NCBI GenBank assembly: GCA_944358415.1 | Contig: CALVRA010000007.1 | Coordinates: 1 to 58,633, forward strand | Reading direction: 5' to 3' | Length of the DNA stretch: 58,633 nucleotides | Source: an uncultured Bacilli bacterium | Lineage (GTDB): Bacteria > Bacillota_I > Bacilli_A > RF39 > UBA660 | Shown: piece after piece, positions 40,369 through 49,400 of the stretch | Position numbering within the stretch: the first letter of the stretch is position 1 | Layout: each line of letters opens with the position of its first letter | Made by a program: the position numbers and the translations under genes | The notes under the pieces: model-generated | Database searches by the model: none | The model's input: the letters and a program-made list of their open reading frames with translations, nothing else | What the model was told of the DNA's origin: nothing

Positions 40369-40436
40369 GTTTGTCTTTTAATATACTATTATTTAGTTGA
40401 CAGAAGTGATAGTAATTTATATCTCTTAAAATAAAC

Positions 40437-40468
40437 AAAAACTGACTTTAAATTTGTCAGTCTTTTTG
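40437..40468 (+). terminator. Terminator between rpoE and the convergent regulator
   Basis: ACTGAC pairs with GTCAGT with a 9-base loop; A and T runs on both sides make it usable in both directions. Confidence 0.7.
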
Positions 40469-40723
40469 TTTTGGTGGTTTGTAAACTAATATATCAGAAA
40501 TATCACAATCTAATACATAACACATTCTAGCCAAAATATTCAAATCAGTACGTACAATCTTGTTTTTCGAATATCTAGAAACTAAATCGAAATCAGTCCC
40601 AATAGAATTTGCTAATCTATTATGAGTAATATTTTTTTCTTTAAGTATTTTATCAAGATTTATATAAACTTCCCCATAATCATCCACAGAAGAAAAGACA
40701 CTTTTTATTTTTGCTTTCCGCAT
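40457..40723 (-). CDS. XRE-family regulator of surface cassette 3
   Basis: This 88-residue HTH protein has YINLDKILKEKNITHNRLAN, IGTDFDLVSRYSKNKIV, and RMCYVLDCDISDILVY at the end. The start at 40723 has GGAG eight bases upstream; the longer start at 40768 would sit on the promoter. It is divergent from the intact lectin-like gene at 40839, with an inverted repeat in between (40776-40802). Confidence 0.82.
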   Translation of the reverse strand: MRKAKIKSVFSSVDDYGEVYINLDKILKEKNITHNRLANSIGTDFDLVSRYSKNKIVRTDLNILARMCYVLDCDISDILVYKPPKQKD

Positions 40724-40762
40724 ATTATCAACTCCATTTATTTCATTATAGCCAATATCATG

Positions 40763-40802
40763 TTGCATTATAATACGTTATATGGTATTATGTTATATAA
40801 CG
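40763..40802. promoter_or_regulatory. Divergent promoter and operator of cassette 3
   Basis: TTGCAT (40763-40768), 17 bases, TATTAT (40786-40791) points right; a TATAAT points left. CGTTATAT (40776-40783) and ATATAACG (40795-40802) form a perfect inverted repeat across the rightward -10. Confidence 0.65.
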
Positions 40803-40838
40803 GTAACGATTTCAAAAATAAAAGGAAGGGTGTTGTAA

Positions 40839-41738
40839 ATGAAAAAGAATTTCAAAAACAAATTACTTTATTTTTGCTTGGGAGTATTAGCTTGCAGTGT
40901 AGTAGGAGTAACTGCTGCCACTTACTTTCCATCCAATGATATTACTTATGATAATAAAGAAAGTGGACTTTCTTCAACCAATGTTCAAGGAGCCATCGAT
41001 GAACTTTATAATGAATGTTTTCCTAAACCATCTATTGGAGAAATTATAGAGAATTTAGAAAAGGACGAATATGAATGTAGATATTTTTTTACTGGAACAA
41101 ATCCAAATAATTATGTAACCTTTAATAATGAGACAGCAGGTTGGCGTATAATCTCAGTAGAATGTGATGGAAGAATAAAGATTATAAAAGCAAATAGTAT
41201 TGTTGAATTAGATTGGTTAAATGGGCAGGAAAGTGTAAATAATGAGTGGAATCAGTCAAGACCGAATATATATTTGAATGATAATTATTATAATATCCTA
41301 ACATCAATTGCTAAAAATCAAATTGTAGAGAGTAATTTTAGTATAGGAAAATTATCTGGTAACGAAGATAATATAATGGTACAAGTAGATAAAGAAAACG
41401 GTACTTTATGGAAAGGAAATATTGCTTTACCAACAATAAGCGAATATTTAAGAACAAATATAGATAAAGATAATTGTGGCACATTTAATTTATACAATGA
41501 AAACTATAATAATTGTAAAAGCACATCATGGATGTTTAATGGTGGAAATTGGTGGTCATTATCTGCCTATTCTGACTCAGCGGGACATATATTCGCACTT
41601 AATACTGATGGAACTATCGGTTATGGATATATGGCTGGTTGGAAATTTGGTGTTTATCCCACCTTATATCTCTCATCAAAAATCAAAATCACTGGTGGAA
41701 ATGGAAGTCAGTCAAATCCTTACCAGTTATCACTATAA
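40839..41738 (+). CDS. Lectin-like surface protein, cassette 3, intact
   Basis: This 299-residue protein has one N-terminal membrane/signal helix (LLYFCLGVLACSVVGVTA), then ATYFPSN, SSTNVQGAIDELYNECF and a repeat-free linker. The C-terminal domain has YECRYFFTG, GWRIISVECDG, SEYLRTN, WMFNGGNWWSLSAYS and YPTLYLSSKIKITGG. This matches the paralogues at 13.7 and 37.2 kb and looks like a C-type-lectin/DUF6273 fold shown outside the cell. Unlike the first copy, its loop region is ordinary A/T-rich sequence. It has AAGGAAGGG before the ATG and a terminator at 41756. Confidence 0.75.
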   Translation: MKKNFKNKLLYFCLGVLACSVVGVTAATYFPSNDITYDNKESGLSSTNVQGAIDELYNECFPKPSIGEIIENLEKDEYECRYFFTGTNPNNYVTFNNETAGWRIISVECDGRIKIIKANSIVELDWLNGQESVNNEWNQSRPNIYLNDNYYNILTSIAKNQIVESNFSIGKLSGNEDNIMVQVDKENGTLWKGNIALPTISEYLRTNIDKDNCGTFNLYNENYNNCKSTSWMFNGGNWWSLSAYSDSAGHIFALNTDGTIGYGYMAGWKFGVYPTLYLSSKIKITGGNGSQSNPYQLSL

Positions 41739-41755
41739 AATATTCATAAAAAAAC

Positions 41756-41790
41756 AAAGAAATCCTTATAAGTAAAGGGTTTCTTTTTGA
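41756..41790 (+). terminator. Terminator of cassette 3
   Basis: AAAGAAATCC pairs with GGGTTTCTTT (one mismatch), then T5. Confidence 0.7.
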
Positions 41791-41882
41791 TTTAATAAAG
41801 TTAAAATGTTTTCATATACTGAGCTAACTAAGATTATATTAAAATTACTAAATAAATATTTAAAAATATATTTTTATAATTT

Positions 41883-42077
41883 TTAATCACTACTAGTAGA
41901 ACTATCATCTAAATTATCAAGAGCAAACTCTATACATTCGTTAATAACTCTGTTAACTGATAAATTATTATCTCTAGCTACATCTTCAATTTTCTTTAAA
42001 GTTGCTAGCTTAATTCTAATAGTTTTTAACACAGATTGTTCATTTTCCACATTTGGTAATTTAAATTTTTCCATCAT
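41883..42077 (-). CDS. Ribbon-helix-helix (Arc/MetJ-like) regulator
   Basis: The 63- or 64-residue protein begins with ATGATG; the second ATG (42074) has the better distance to GAGGTG. VLKTIRIKLATLKKIEDVAR and NLSVNRVINECIEFAL form the strand and two helices of an RHH fold. The tail is acidic and serine-rich. Two tandem palindromes just upstream are likely its own operators. No toxin gene stands next to it, so it may be an orphan antitoxin or a stand-alone repressor. Confidence 0.75.
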   Translation of the reverse strand: MMEKFKLPNVENEQSVLKTIRIKLATLKKIEDVARDNNLSVNRVINECIEFALDNLDDSSTSSD

Positions 42078-42110
42078 TTCACCTCGCTACTCAAATTATA
42101 AATATTCATA

Positions 42111-42139
42111 TTACAAATAGTAAGCATTACAAATTGTAA
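42111..42139 (-). promoter_or_regulatory. Two tandem operator palindromes
   Basis: TTACAAATAGTAA (42111-42123) and the perfect TTACAA-A-TTGTAA (42127-42139) are spaced 16 bases start to start, as for RHH dimers bound side by side. Confidence 0.7.
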
Positions 42140-42190
42140 CACAAATAACTAAATTTTAAATAAATTAAATATTCTACCTTGTTTTCATAT

Positions 42191-42219
42191 TTGATAAAAA
42201 GCATAAAATATAGTATAAT
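42191..42219 (+). promoter_or_regulatory. Promoter of prfA
   Basis: TTGATA and TATAAT are spaced by 17 bases. Confidence 0.75.
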
Positions 42220-42241
42220 TACTTAGAAAAAGGTGATAAAA

Positions 42242-43297
42242 ATGTTAGAAAGATTAATTGCAATTGAAGAAAAATATAATGAATTAACTGAAAAATTAAG
42301 TAGGCCAGAAATTTTAAATAACATTAAAGAAACATTAAAATTAACCAAAGAACAAGCATCACTAAAAGAAGCTTATGACGCCTATCAAAACTATAAAAAA
42401 ATAGAAAATGACTTAAATGAAGCTAAAGAAATGACTAAAGACGAAGAATTAGGAGAATTTGCTAAAGAAGAAATATCAAGATTAAATAAAGAAAAAGAGA
42501 TTTTAGAAAAACAGATTGAAATTATCCTTCTTCCAAAAGATCCAAATGATGGCAAAAACGTTATCGTTGAAATAAGAGGTGCAGCAGGTGGTGATGAAGC
42601 TAATATCTTTGCCGGAGACTTATATAGAATGTATACCAAATATGCTGAAAAAGAAGGTTGGAAAATAGAAGTTATATCTGAAGAACATTCAGATGCTGGA
42701 GGATACCCACTTATCGAATTCATGATTAAAGGTGATAACGTTTATTCAAAATTAAAATATGAATCAGGTGCCCATAGAGTCCAAAGAGTACCAGTAACAG
42801 AAACGCAGGGACGAGTACATACTTCAACCGCAACTGTATTAGTTATGCCAGAGGCCGAAGAAGTTGATATCGAAATAAATCCAAACGATTTGAGAATAGA
42901 TGTTTATAGAAGTACTGGAGCTGGTGGACAGTGTGTAAATACAACAGATAGTGCTGTTAGAATAACTCACTTGCCAACAAACACAGTTGTAACATGCCAA
43001 AACGAAAGAAGTCAAATTCAAAATAAAGAAAAAGCCATGCAAATGCTAAGAACTAGACTTTACGAAGCTAAACTAAGAGAGCAAGAAGAAAAACTAGGAA
43101 GTGAAAGAAGAAGTAAAATCGGAACTGGTGATAGATCAGAAAAAATCAGAACCTATAACTATCCACAAAATAGAGTAACTGACCATAGAATAGGCTATAC
43201 AACTAAAAACTTAGATAGAGTAATGGAAGGTAATTTAGAAGACATCATCGAAGCTTTGATTACTGAGGACCAAAATAGAAAATTAAAAGAAGCATGA
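42242..43297 (+). CDS. prfA: Peptide chain release factor 1
   Basis: This 351-residue RF1 reads UAA and UAG. The specificity tripeptide PVT ([14 protein letters not shown]) marks RF1, as opposed to SPF in the RF2 at 15.8 kb. The catalytic loop is [15 protein letters not shown], with Cys at the residue after GGQ where His or Ser is more common. The ATG at 42242 follows AAAGGTGA; a GTG three codons earlier lies within that site. It overlaps prmC, its modifying enzyme. Confidence 0.96.
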   Translation: MLERLIAIEEKYNELTEKLSRPEILNNIKETLKLTKEQASLKEAYDAYQNYKKIENDLNEAKEMTKDEELGEFAKEEISRLNKEKEILEKQIEIILLPKDPNDGKNVIVEIRGAAGGDEANIFAGDLYRMYTKYAEKEGWKIEVISEEHSDAGGYPLIEFMIKGDNVYSKLKYESGAHRVQRVPVTETQGRVHTSTATVLVMPEAEEVDIEINPNDLRIDVYRSTGAGGQCVNTTDSAVRITHLPTNTVVTCQNERSQIQNKEKAMQMLRTRLYEAKLREQEEKLGSERRSKIGTGDRSEKIRTYNYPQNRVTDHRIGYTTKNLDRVMEGNLEDIIEALITEDQNRKLKEA

Positions 43298-44007
43298 AAG
43301 ATGAAGAATATTTAAAAAAATATCTTCCTAAAGATAAATTAGAAGAAGGCCTAAAAAAATTAAAACAAGGAAAACCTGTCCAATATATCGTAGGTAACGT
43401 TGATTTTTATGACATCAACCTATTAGTAAATGAAAACGTTCTAATTCCTAGATTTGAAACAGAATATCTAGTTGAAAAAACTATTAATTATGCTAAACAA
43501 ATGAACCACAAATTAGATATTTTAGATATTGGAACCGGCAGCGGAGCTATTGCTATCACTTTATCAAAACATATAAATAGTAATGTAACAGCCACCGATA
43601 TATCTAAAGAAGCCCTACTTGTTGCTAAAAAAAACGCTGAAAGAAATCATGTAAACATAACTTTTACACAAAGCGATATTTTAAAAAACATAACTGGGAA
43701 ATATGATCTTATTATCAGCAATCCCCCTTATATTGATAAAAGTGAAAAAATAGATCCATTAGTAAAAAATAATGAACCCCATCTTGCTCTTTATGCAAAA
43801 GAAAATGGACTATACTTTTATAGAAACATTTTAGAAAACATAAAACCATTTCTTAAAGAAAAAAACTTAATTGCCTTTGAAATAGGTATGACTCAAAGTA
43901 AACAAATAACAAGCATTGCTCAAACCAATTTTCCAAAAGCTAAAATCATCACTGAAAAAGATTTAACTGGAAAAGATAGATATATCTTTATTTTTAACAA
44001 TTTTTAG
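43294..44007 (+). CDS. prmC: Release factor glutamine methyltransferase
   Basis: This 237-residue methyltransferase modifies the glutamine of the GGQ loop in RF1 and RF2. Residues 85-97 ([13 protein letters not shown]) bind SAM and ISNPPYI is the active-site [17 protein letters not shown] is typical. The N-terminal helical domain is shorter than in E. coli. The start overlaps the prfA stop by four bases, the common prfA-prmC order. Confidence 0.95.
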   Translation: MKDEEYLKKYLPKDKLEEGLKKLKQGKPVQYIVGNVDFYDINLLVNENVLIPRFETEYLVEKTINYAKQMNHKLDILDIGTGSGAIAITLSKHINSNVTATDISKEALLVAKKNAERNHVNITFTQSDILKNITGKYDLIISNPPYIDKSEKIDPLVKNNEPHLALYAKENGLYFYRNILENIKPFLKEKNLIAFEIGMTQSKQITSIAQTNFPKAKIITEKDLTGKDRYIFIFNNF

Positions 44008-44024
44008 AAATTGTAAATAAAATA

Positions 44025-44053
44025 TTGTTAATTAATTAAAAACTAGTTATAAT
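44025..44053 (+). promoter_or_regulatory. Promoter of rnr
   Basis: TTGTTA and TATAAT are spaced by 17 bases. Confidence 0.65.
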
Positions 44054-44075
44054 AAAAATATAGGTAGGGGAAAAC

Positions 44076-46250
44076 ATGTCAAAAGAAAACTTAAACATTG
44101 AAGAATTAAAAAATGAAATTATGCAAAATATTGAATTTAAGAAGCTTACATTGGACCAAGTGCGTAAAGCCATGCACATCAAAGGGGAAACTATGCAAGC
44201 TTCTTTTATTATTGCTATAAACGAATTAGAAGAAAAAGGCAAAATTTACTTAGATGAAGAGGGATATTATAAAAAATTTGATAGTAAACAATTAGGTAAA
44301 GTACAAGGAACTATTCATATAAATCAAATGGGACAAGGATTTGTTTTTATCGAATATAATGGCCATAAAATAAAATACTTAATAAAAGAAGAGAACCTAA
44401 ATGGTGCTTTAGAAAACGATATCGTTGTTTTAACTAGTATTCATCATGGGAAAACTAATTATGCCGACGCTAAAGTCGAAAAAATAATCAAAAGATATTC
44501 AGGTAAAACAATATTTGAATATAATGGAAATGGTGAATTTATTCCATACACTATCCATGGCAACGTCACCGTAATTTGTCCAAAAGAGCAACTCAGAAAA
44601 ATTGTCGCTGGTGATAGAGTCTTAGTAACCATTGATAAAGAACGTATTGCTACCATTGAAAATAAAGCCGTATTTGAAGCGCAAATAGAAAAAATAGTTG
44701 GCCATAAAGATGACCCAGATATTGAAGTAGCTACCATCGCCGCAGAACATGGATTTTTAAAAGAATTTCCAGAAGATGTCATACAGCAGCTAAAAACAAT
44801 TCCAGATAAAGTAACTAAAGATGACCTAATAAACCGTAAAGATTTAAGAAAAAAGAACATTTTTACAATAGATGGCAAAGACACCAAAGATATGGATGAT
44901 GCCATAAGTATTGTAAAAACAAAAGATGATTATTATATTCTAAGTGTTCATATTGCTGATGTCACTCATTATATAAAAGAAGGTTCACCTTTAGATATTG
45001 AAGCAAAGAAAAGAGGAACTTCAGCTTATCTAGCAGACTCAGTCATCCCAATGTTTCCGCATCAAATCTCCAACGGTATTTGCTCATTAAATGAAGGTGT
45101 AGACCGCTTAACAAAAACAGTAGATATGTATATATCACCGCAAGGTGAAATATTAGACTATCTAATTTATGATAGTGTCATCAACTCCAAAAAGAAAATG
45201 AACTATGACGATGTAAATAAAATACTCAATCAAAACACAATTCCAAAAGGCTATGAACCATTCAAAGACGACCTATTCACTATGCAAGAGCTTTCAAAAC
45301 TCCTAACCCAAAACTTCCAAGATAAAGGAAAAGTCGACTTTGCCTCTGATGAAATCAAAGCTATTATCTCACCAACTGGTGAACCACTATCCTTTGAAGC
45401 CAGGTTCCAGCACGATGCTGAAAGACTAATCGAAAACTTCATGATTGCTGCCAATAGCTGTGTTGCTGAATATCATAAATGGCTAGAAACCCCAGAAATA
45501 TATAGAGTTCATGGTGATCCAAACGACGATAACCTAGTTGAAGCTTTAAAAACTTTAAAAATAGAAGGACTATGTCCAAAAGAAAAAGCCGATTCTTTAA
45601 TCAATAAAATAAAAAACGGCCACTATAACTCTAAAGATTTAAATGCCTTTTTAGAAAACTTTAAAGAAAATGAAAATTACTTACTAATTTCTAAAATCGT
45701 ATTAAAAAGTATGAGTAAAGCTAAATACTTAAGTACATGCGAGGGACACTATGGTTTAGGACTAAATTATTATACCCATTTCACATCACCAATTAGAAGG
45801 CATCCAGACCTAATCGTTCATAGATTTACAAATCCCTATGACAACTATACACCAGAGCAGCTTTTGCCATACTATAGTAAATTAGAGGAAATTTGCGACC
45901 ATGATTCAAAAATGGAAAGAGAAGCCGATAAAGCCGAAAAAGAAACCTTAGATTTAAAAATGGCCGAATATATGCAAAGAGAATTTGAAAATGACCATAC
46001 CACCATATACAAAGGACGTATCATCAATATGACACCTTATGATACAGAAATTAGATTAGATAACAACATCATTGGCCATGTTACTCCACAAGATTTAGCT
46101 CATGCTAAAGCCACCGGTCATAATCAAAAATTAAAACTAGGCCAAAAAGTTTATGTTCTAATCAAAGAAGTATCCATCCCACACCGTATAATATATTTTA
46201 ATTTAAACTATAAAGAACTATCTAAAGCTAAACAAAAAGTAAAAGAATAG
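44076..46250 (+). CDS. rnr: Ribonuclease R
   Basis: This 724-residue 3'-to-5' exoribonuclease has an N-terminal winged helix (about 8-70), two cold-shock domains and the RNB core. The core has FTIDGKDTKDMDDAISI (metal-binding Asp cluster) and GLGLNYYTHFTSPIRRHPDL. A C-terminal S1 domain follows (YKGRIINMTPYDTEIRL). It degrades structured RNA and takes part in trans-translation. Its start has TAGGTAGGGG in front. It runs alone with its own promoter. Confidence 0.96.
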   Translation: MSKENLNIEELKNEIMQNIEFKKLTLDQVRKAMHIKGETMQASFIIAINELEEKGKIYLDEEGYYKKFDSKQLGKVQGTIHINQMGQGFVFIEYNGHKIKYLIKEENLNGALENDIVVLTSIHHGKTNYADAKVEKIIKRYSGKTIFEYNGNGEFIPYTIHGNVTVICPKEQLRKIVAGDRVLVTIDKERIATIENKAVFEAQIEKIVGHKDDPDIEVATIAAEHGFLKEFPEDVIQQLKTIPDKVTKDDLINRKDLRKKNIFTIDGKDTKDMDDAISIVKTKDDYYILSVHIADVTHYIKEGSPLDIEAKKRGTSAYLADSVIPMFPHQISNGICSLNEGVDRLTKTVDMYISPQGEILDYLIYDSVINSKKKMNYDDVNKILNQNTIPKGYEPFKDDLFTMQELSKLLTQNFQDKGKVDFASDEIKAIISPTGEPLSFEARFQHDAERLIENFMIAANSCVAEYHKWLETPEIYRVHGDPNDDNLVEALKTLKIEGLCPKEKADSLINKIKNGHYNSKDLNAFLENFKENENYLLISKIVLKSMSKAKYLSTCEGHYGLGLNYYTHFTSPIRRHPDLIVHRFTNPYDNYTPEQLLPYYSKLEEICDHDSKMEREADKAEKETLDLKMAEYMQREFENDHTTIYKGRIINMTPYDTEIRLDNNIIGHVTPQDLAHAKATGHNQKLKLGQKVYVLIKEVSIPHRIIYFNLNYKELSKAKQKVKE

Positions 46251-46408
46251 TTCTTTTTACATTTCTTTGACATATATCAAAAATATATTTCAAAATAAAA
46301 TTACCTTTAAACAAATAATTTAAACATAAGTACACGTAAAAACTACATTTAAAGCAAATGTAAATCATTTTTAAAAACACTTTCATACCAAAATGTAAAG
46401 TACTGTGC

Positions 46409-46414
46409 TATAAT
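46409..46414 (+). promoter_or_regulatory. Extended -10 of polC
   Basis: TGTGCTATAAT is followed by AAAGGTGATTTGA and the ATG. Confidence 0.65.
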
Positions 46415-46431
46415 AAAAAAAGGTGATTTGA

Positions 46432-49400
46432 ATGGATAAACTTTCTTTACTAATAACTCAATTAAATATTGATAATACATACTTTGAAAATGGTAAACTA
46501 GATAAAATTATTTGTAACAAAAATAAAGACAAATATCTTTTTTGTTTATCATTAAATAATATTTTACCAATAAACATGTATCAAAATTTCATCCATAATC
46601 TAAAAAAACACTTTAATCAAGTAAACGTAAGCGCTAAAATAATTGCTAATAACTATACCGAAAAAGACTTGAAAGAATACTATAATCACTTCTTAGAAAA
46701 CTATTCAAAGCAAGCTCCACTACTAAAAATGTTTATAAACATTAATATTTCCTTAGATGATGATAACCTAATTGTAAATCTTACCAATAAAGCCGAAGAA
46801 ATGAAATTCAAAAGTATTAAAGATAACTTAAAAGAAGATTTAAATAAAGCCGGATTTAATATAAACATTATTACTAAAATAGACGAATTAAAAGCTCAAG
46901 AATTAAGAGAAGAAATTGAAAAAGAAAAAATAAAAATAGTTCCTAAAATAACCGAAAAAAAAGAAAGCCCATTCATCATGGGAAGAGAAATCACTGATGA
47001 AGCAACCCCAATTAACCTAATAACATTTGAAATGGATAACGTCACAGTTGATGCAAAAATATTTGGTATTGACTTCTTCGAATCAGCAAAAAGTAATTTT
47101 AAAATAATTACCCTTAAAATAACTGACGGTACCGATAGTATGTACTGTAAAATATTCTCAAGAGAAGACGATGAATATAATAAATATAAAAAGGCTCTAA
47201 AAGAAGGCAAATACTATATTATTAGAGGATACACTAAAAACGATAAATACTCTGGTGAAATAGTCTTAAATGCTAGAGATATTAATATATCCCAAAAAGA
47301 AGATGTCGCAAGAAAAGACGCAGCAGAAAAAAAACGTATTGAACTTCATGCCCATACCAAAATGAGTCAAATGGATGGTGTAGCTGATGAAGTAAAACTA
47401 GTAGAAACAGCCATGAAATTTGGCCATAAAGCCATCGCCATAACCGACCATAATGGTTGCCAAGCTTTTCCTCATGTCTTTAACTTAGTTACCAAATATA
47501 ACAAAGGAAAAGAAGATAAAGATAAATTCAAAGCTCTCTATGGCACAGAATTAACTCTAATTGACGATAGTGTAAACATTGTTCTAAGACCATCAGACTT
47601 AAAACTCTTAGAAACTACTTACGTCGTATTTGACCTAGAAACAACCGGCTTCAACGCAGGTGGTGCAGACTCTATCATCGAAATAGGAGCTGTAAAAATA
47701 AATAGTGGTGAAATAATAGATAGATTTGATGAACTAATTAACCCAGGTAGAAAATTACCTGCTAAAATTACTGAATTAACCAATATCACCGACGATATGC
47801 TTAAAGATAAAGATACAGAAGAAAACGCTGTTAAAAGATTTAAACAGTGGGTAGGTGACCTTCCAATGGTTGCCCATAATGCTAAATTCGATGTTTCATT
47901 CATCAATATGGCTCATAGTAAATATAACTTAGGCAAATTTACAAACACTGTCATCGATACCTTAGAATTATCAAGAGCTTTAGATACAGGCTATGCAAGA
48001 CATAGCTTATCTGCCTTAGTTAAAAGATATGAAGTGCCATGGGATGAATCTGCTCACCATAGAGGTGATTACGATGCCGAAGGAACTGCCTTAGTCTTTC
48101 ATAAAATGCTAAAAAAACTCGTATCAAGAAACTTTGAAACTATTAAAGACTTAGATAAATTAGTCTCAAAAGATGAAATTCATAAATATGGCGCAAGCTT
48201 CCATGTAAACTTATTAGCTAAAAATAAAAAAGGACTAAAAAATCTCTTTAAAATAATATCTCTTGCTAACACCAAATACCTATATAAAACCCCAAGAATT
48301 TTAAGGAGCGAAATTGAAAAACATAGAGAAGGATTGTTAATAGGAAGTGGTTGCTATGAAAGTGAAATATTTATTCAAGCACGTAGTAAAAATGATGAAG
48401 AACTTGCCAATCTAATAAACTTCTATGACTACATTGAAGTTCAGCCCCCAGAAGTATATGATCACTTATTACAAATGGGTGATTTCGCAAATAAAGCAGA
48501 ACTCCTAGAACACATCAAAAAAATCATCAGAGTTACTAAAGAATCAGGTAAACTAATAGTCGCCACCGGTGACGTTCACCAAATCGAACCAGAAGATAGA
48601 ATATATAGAGAAATTATTGTAAATCAAAAAGTTCCAGGTGGTGGTAGACATCCACTTGCTAAAAAAGGTATTACTCAAATTCCTAATCAATATCTAAGAA
48701 CCACTGATGAAATGATGCAAGACTTTGATTTCTTGCCAAAAGACCTAGCTGAAGAAATTGTTATTACTAACCCTAATAAAATAGCCGATATGATTGATAT
48801 TATTGAAGTTATAATTGATACAGGCGGTATACCATTTGCTCCTAAAATCCCAAACTGTACCGAAACAACAACCGATATGGTTTATAATAAAGCGGAGTCT
48901 ATATATGGTTATCCATTACCTTATAATATCGAAGAAAGACTAGCTTCAGAATTATATGGAGATGAACCATTTAATACCATAAAAAAATTGATACCAAAAA
49001 ATAACCTAACCGAAGAAGAATATCAAACTAAAATTCATAAAAAATTAAATGACGTCATGAAAAGCTATAAAGAAGGCGTAATTAACTTATTTAAAGAAGA
49101 AAATCCCAACCTTACCGATGACGAAATAAAAGATAAAATGACTGGTATTATCGGAGCTAACTTTGATGTTATCTATTTAATCGCTCAAAAATTAGTAAAA
49201 AAATCAAATGACGATGGCTACCTAGTTGGTAGTAGGGGTTCTGTCGGTTCATCATTAGTTGCCAATATGATGGGAATTACCGAAGTAAACGCCTTGCCAC
49301 CTCACTATGTATGTCCAAATTGTAAACATTCTATCTTTGAATTAAATGGAAAATCATTAGGAGAAGATTATGGTAGTGGTTATGATTTACCAGACATGAA

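Noticed and set aside
40397-40425. Promoter-like TTGACA-17-TATCTC after rpoE
   Set aside because: It would drive only a few dozen bases before the terminator at 40437 and has a poor -10.
41476-41775. 99-residue ORF inside the third lectin-like gene
   Set aside because: It is an out-of-frame shadow; the family reading lies in the frame starting at 40839.
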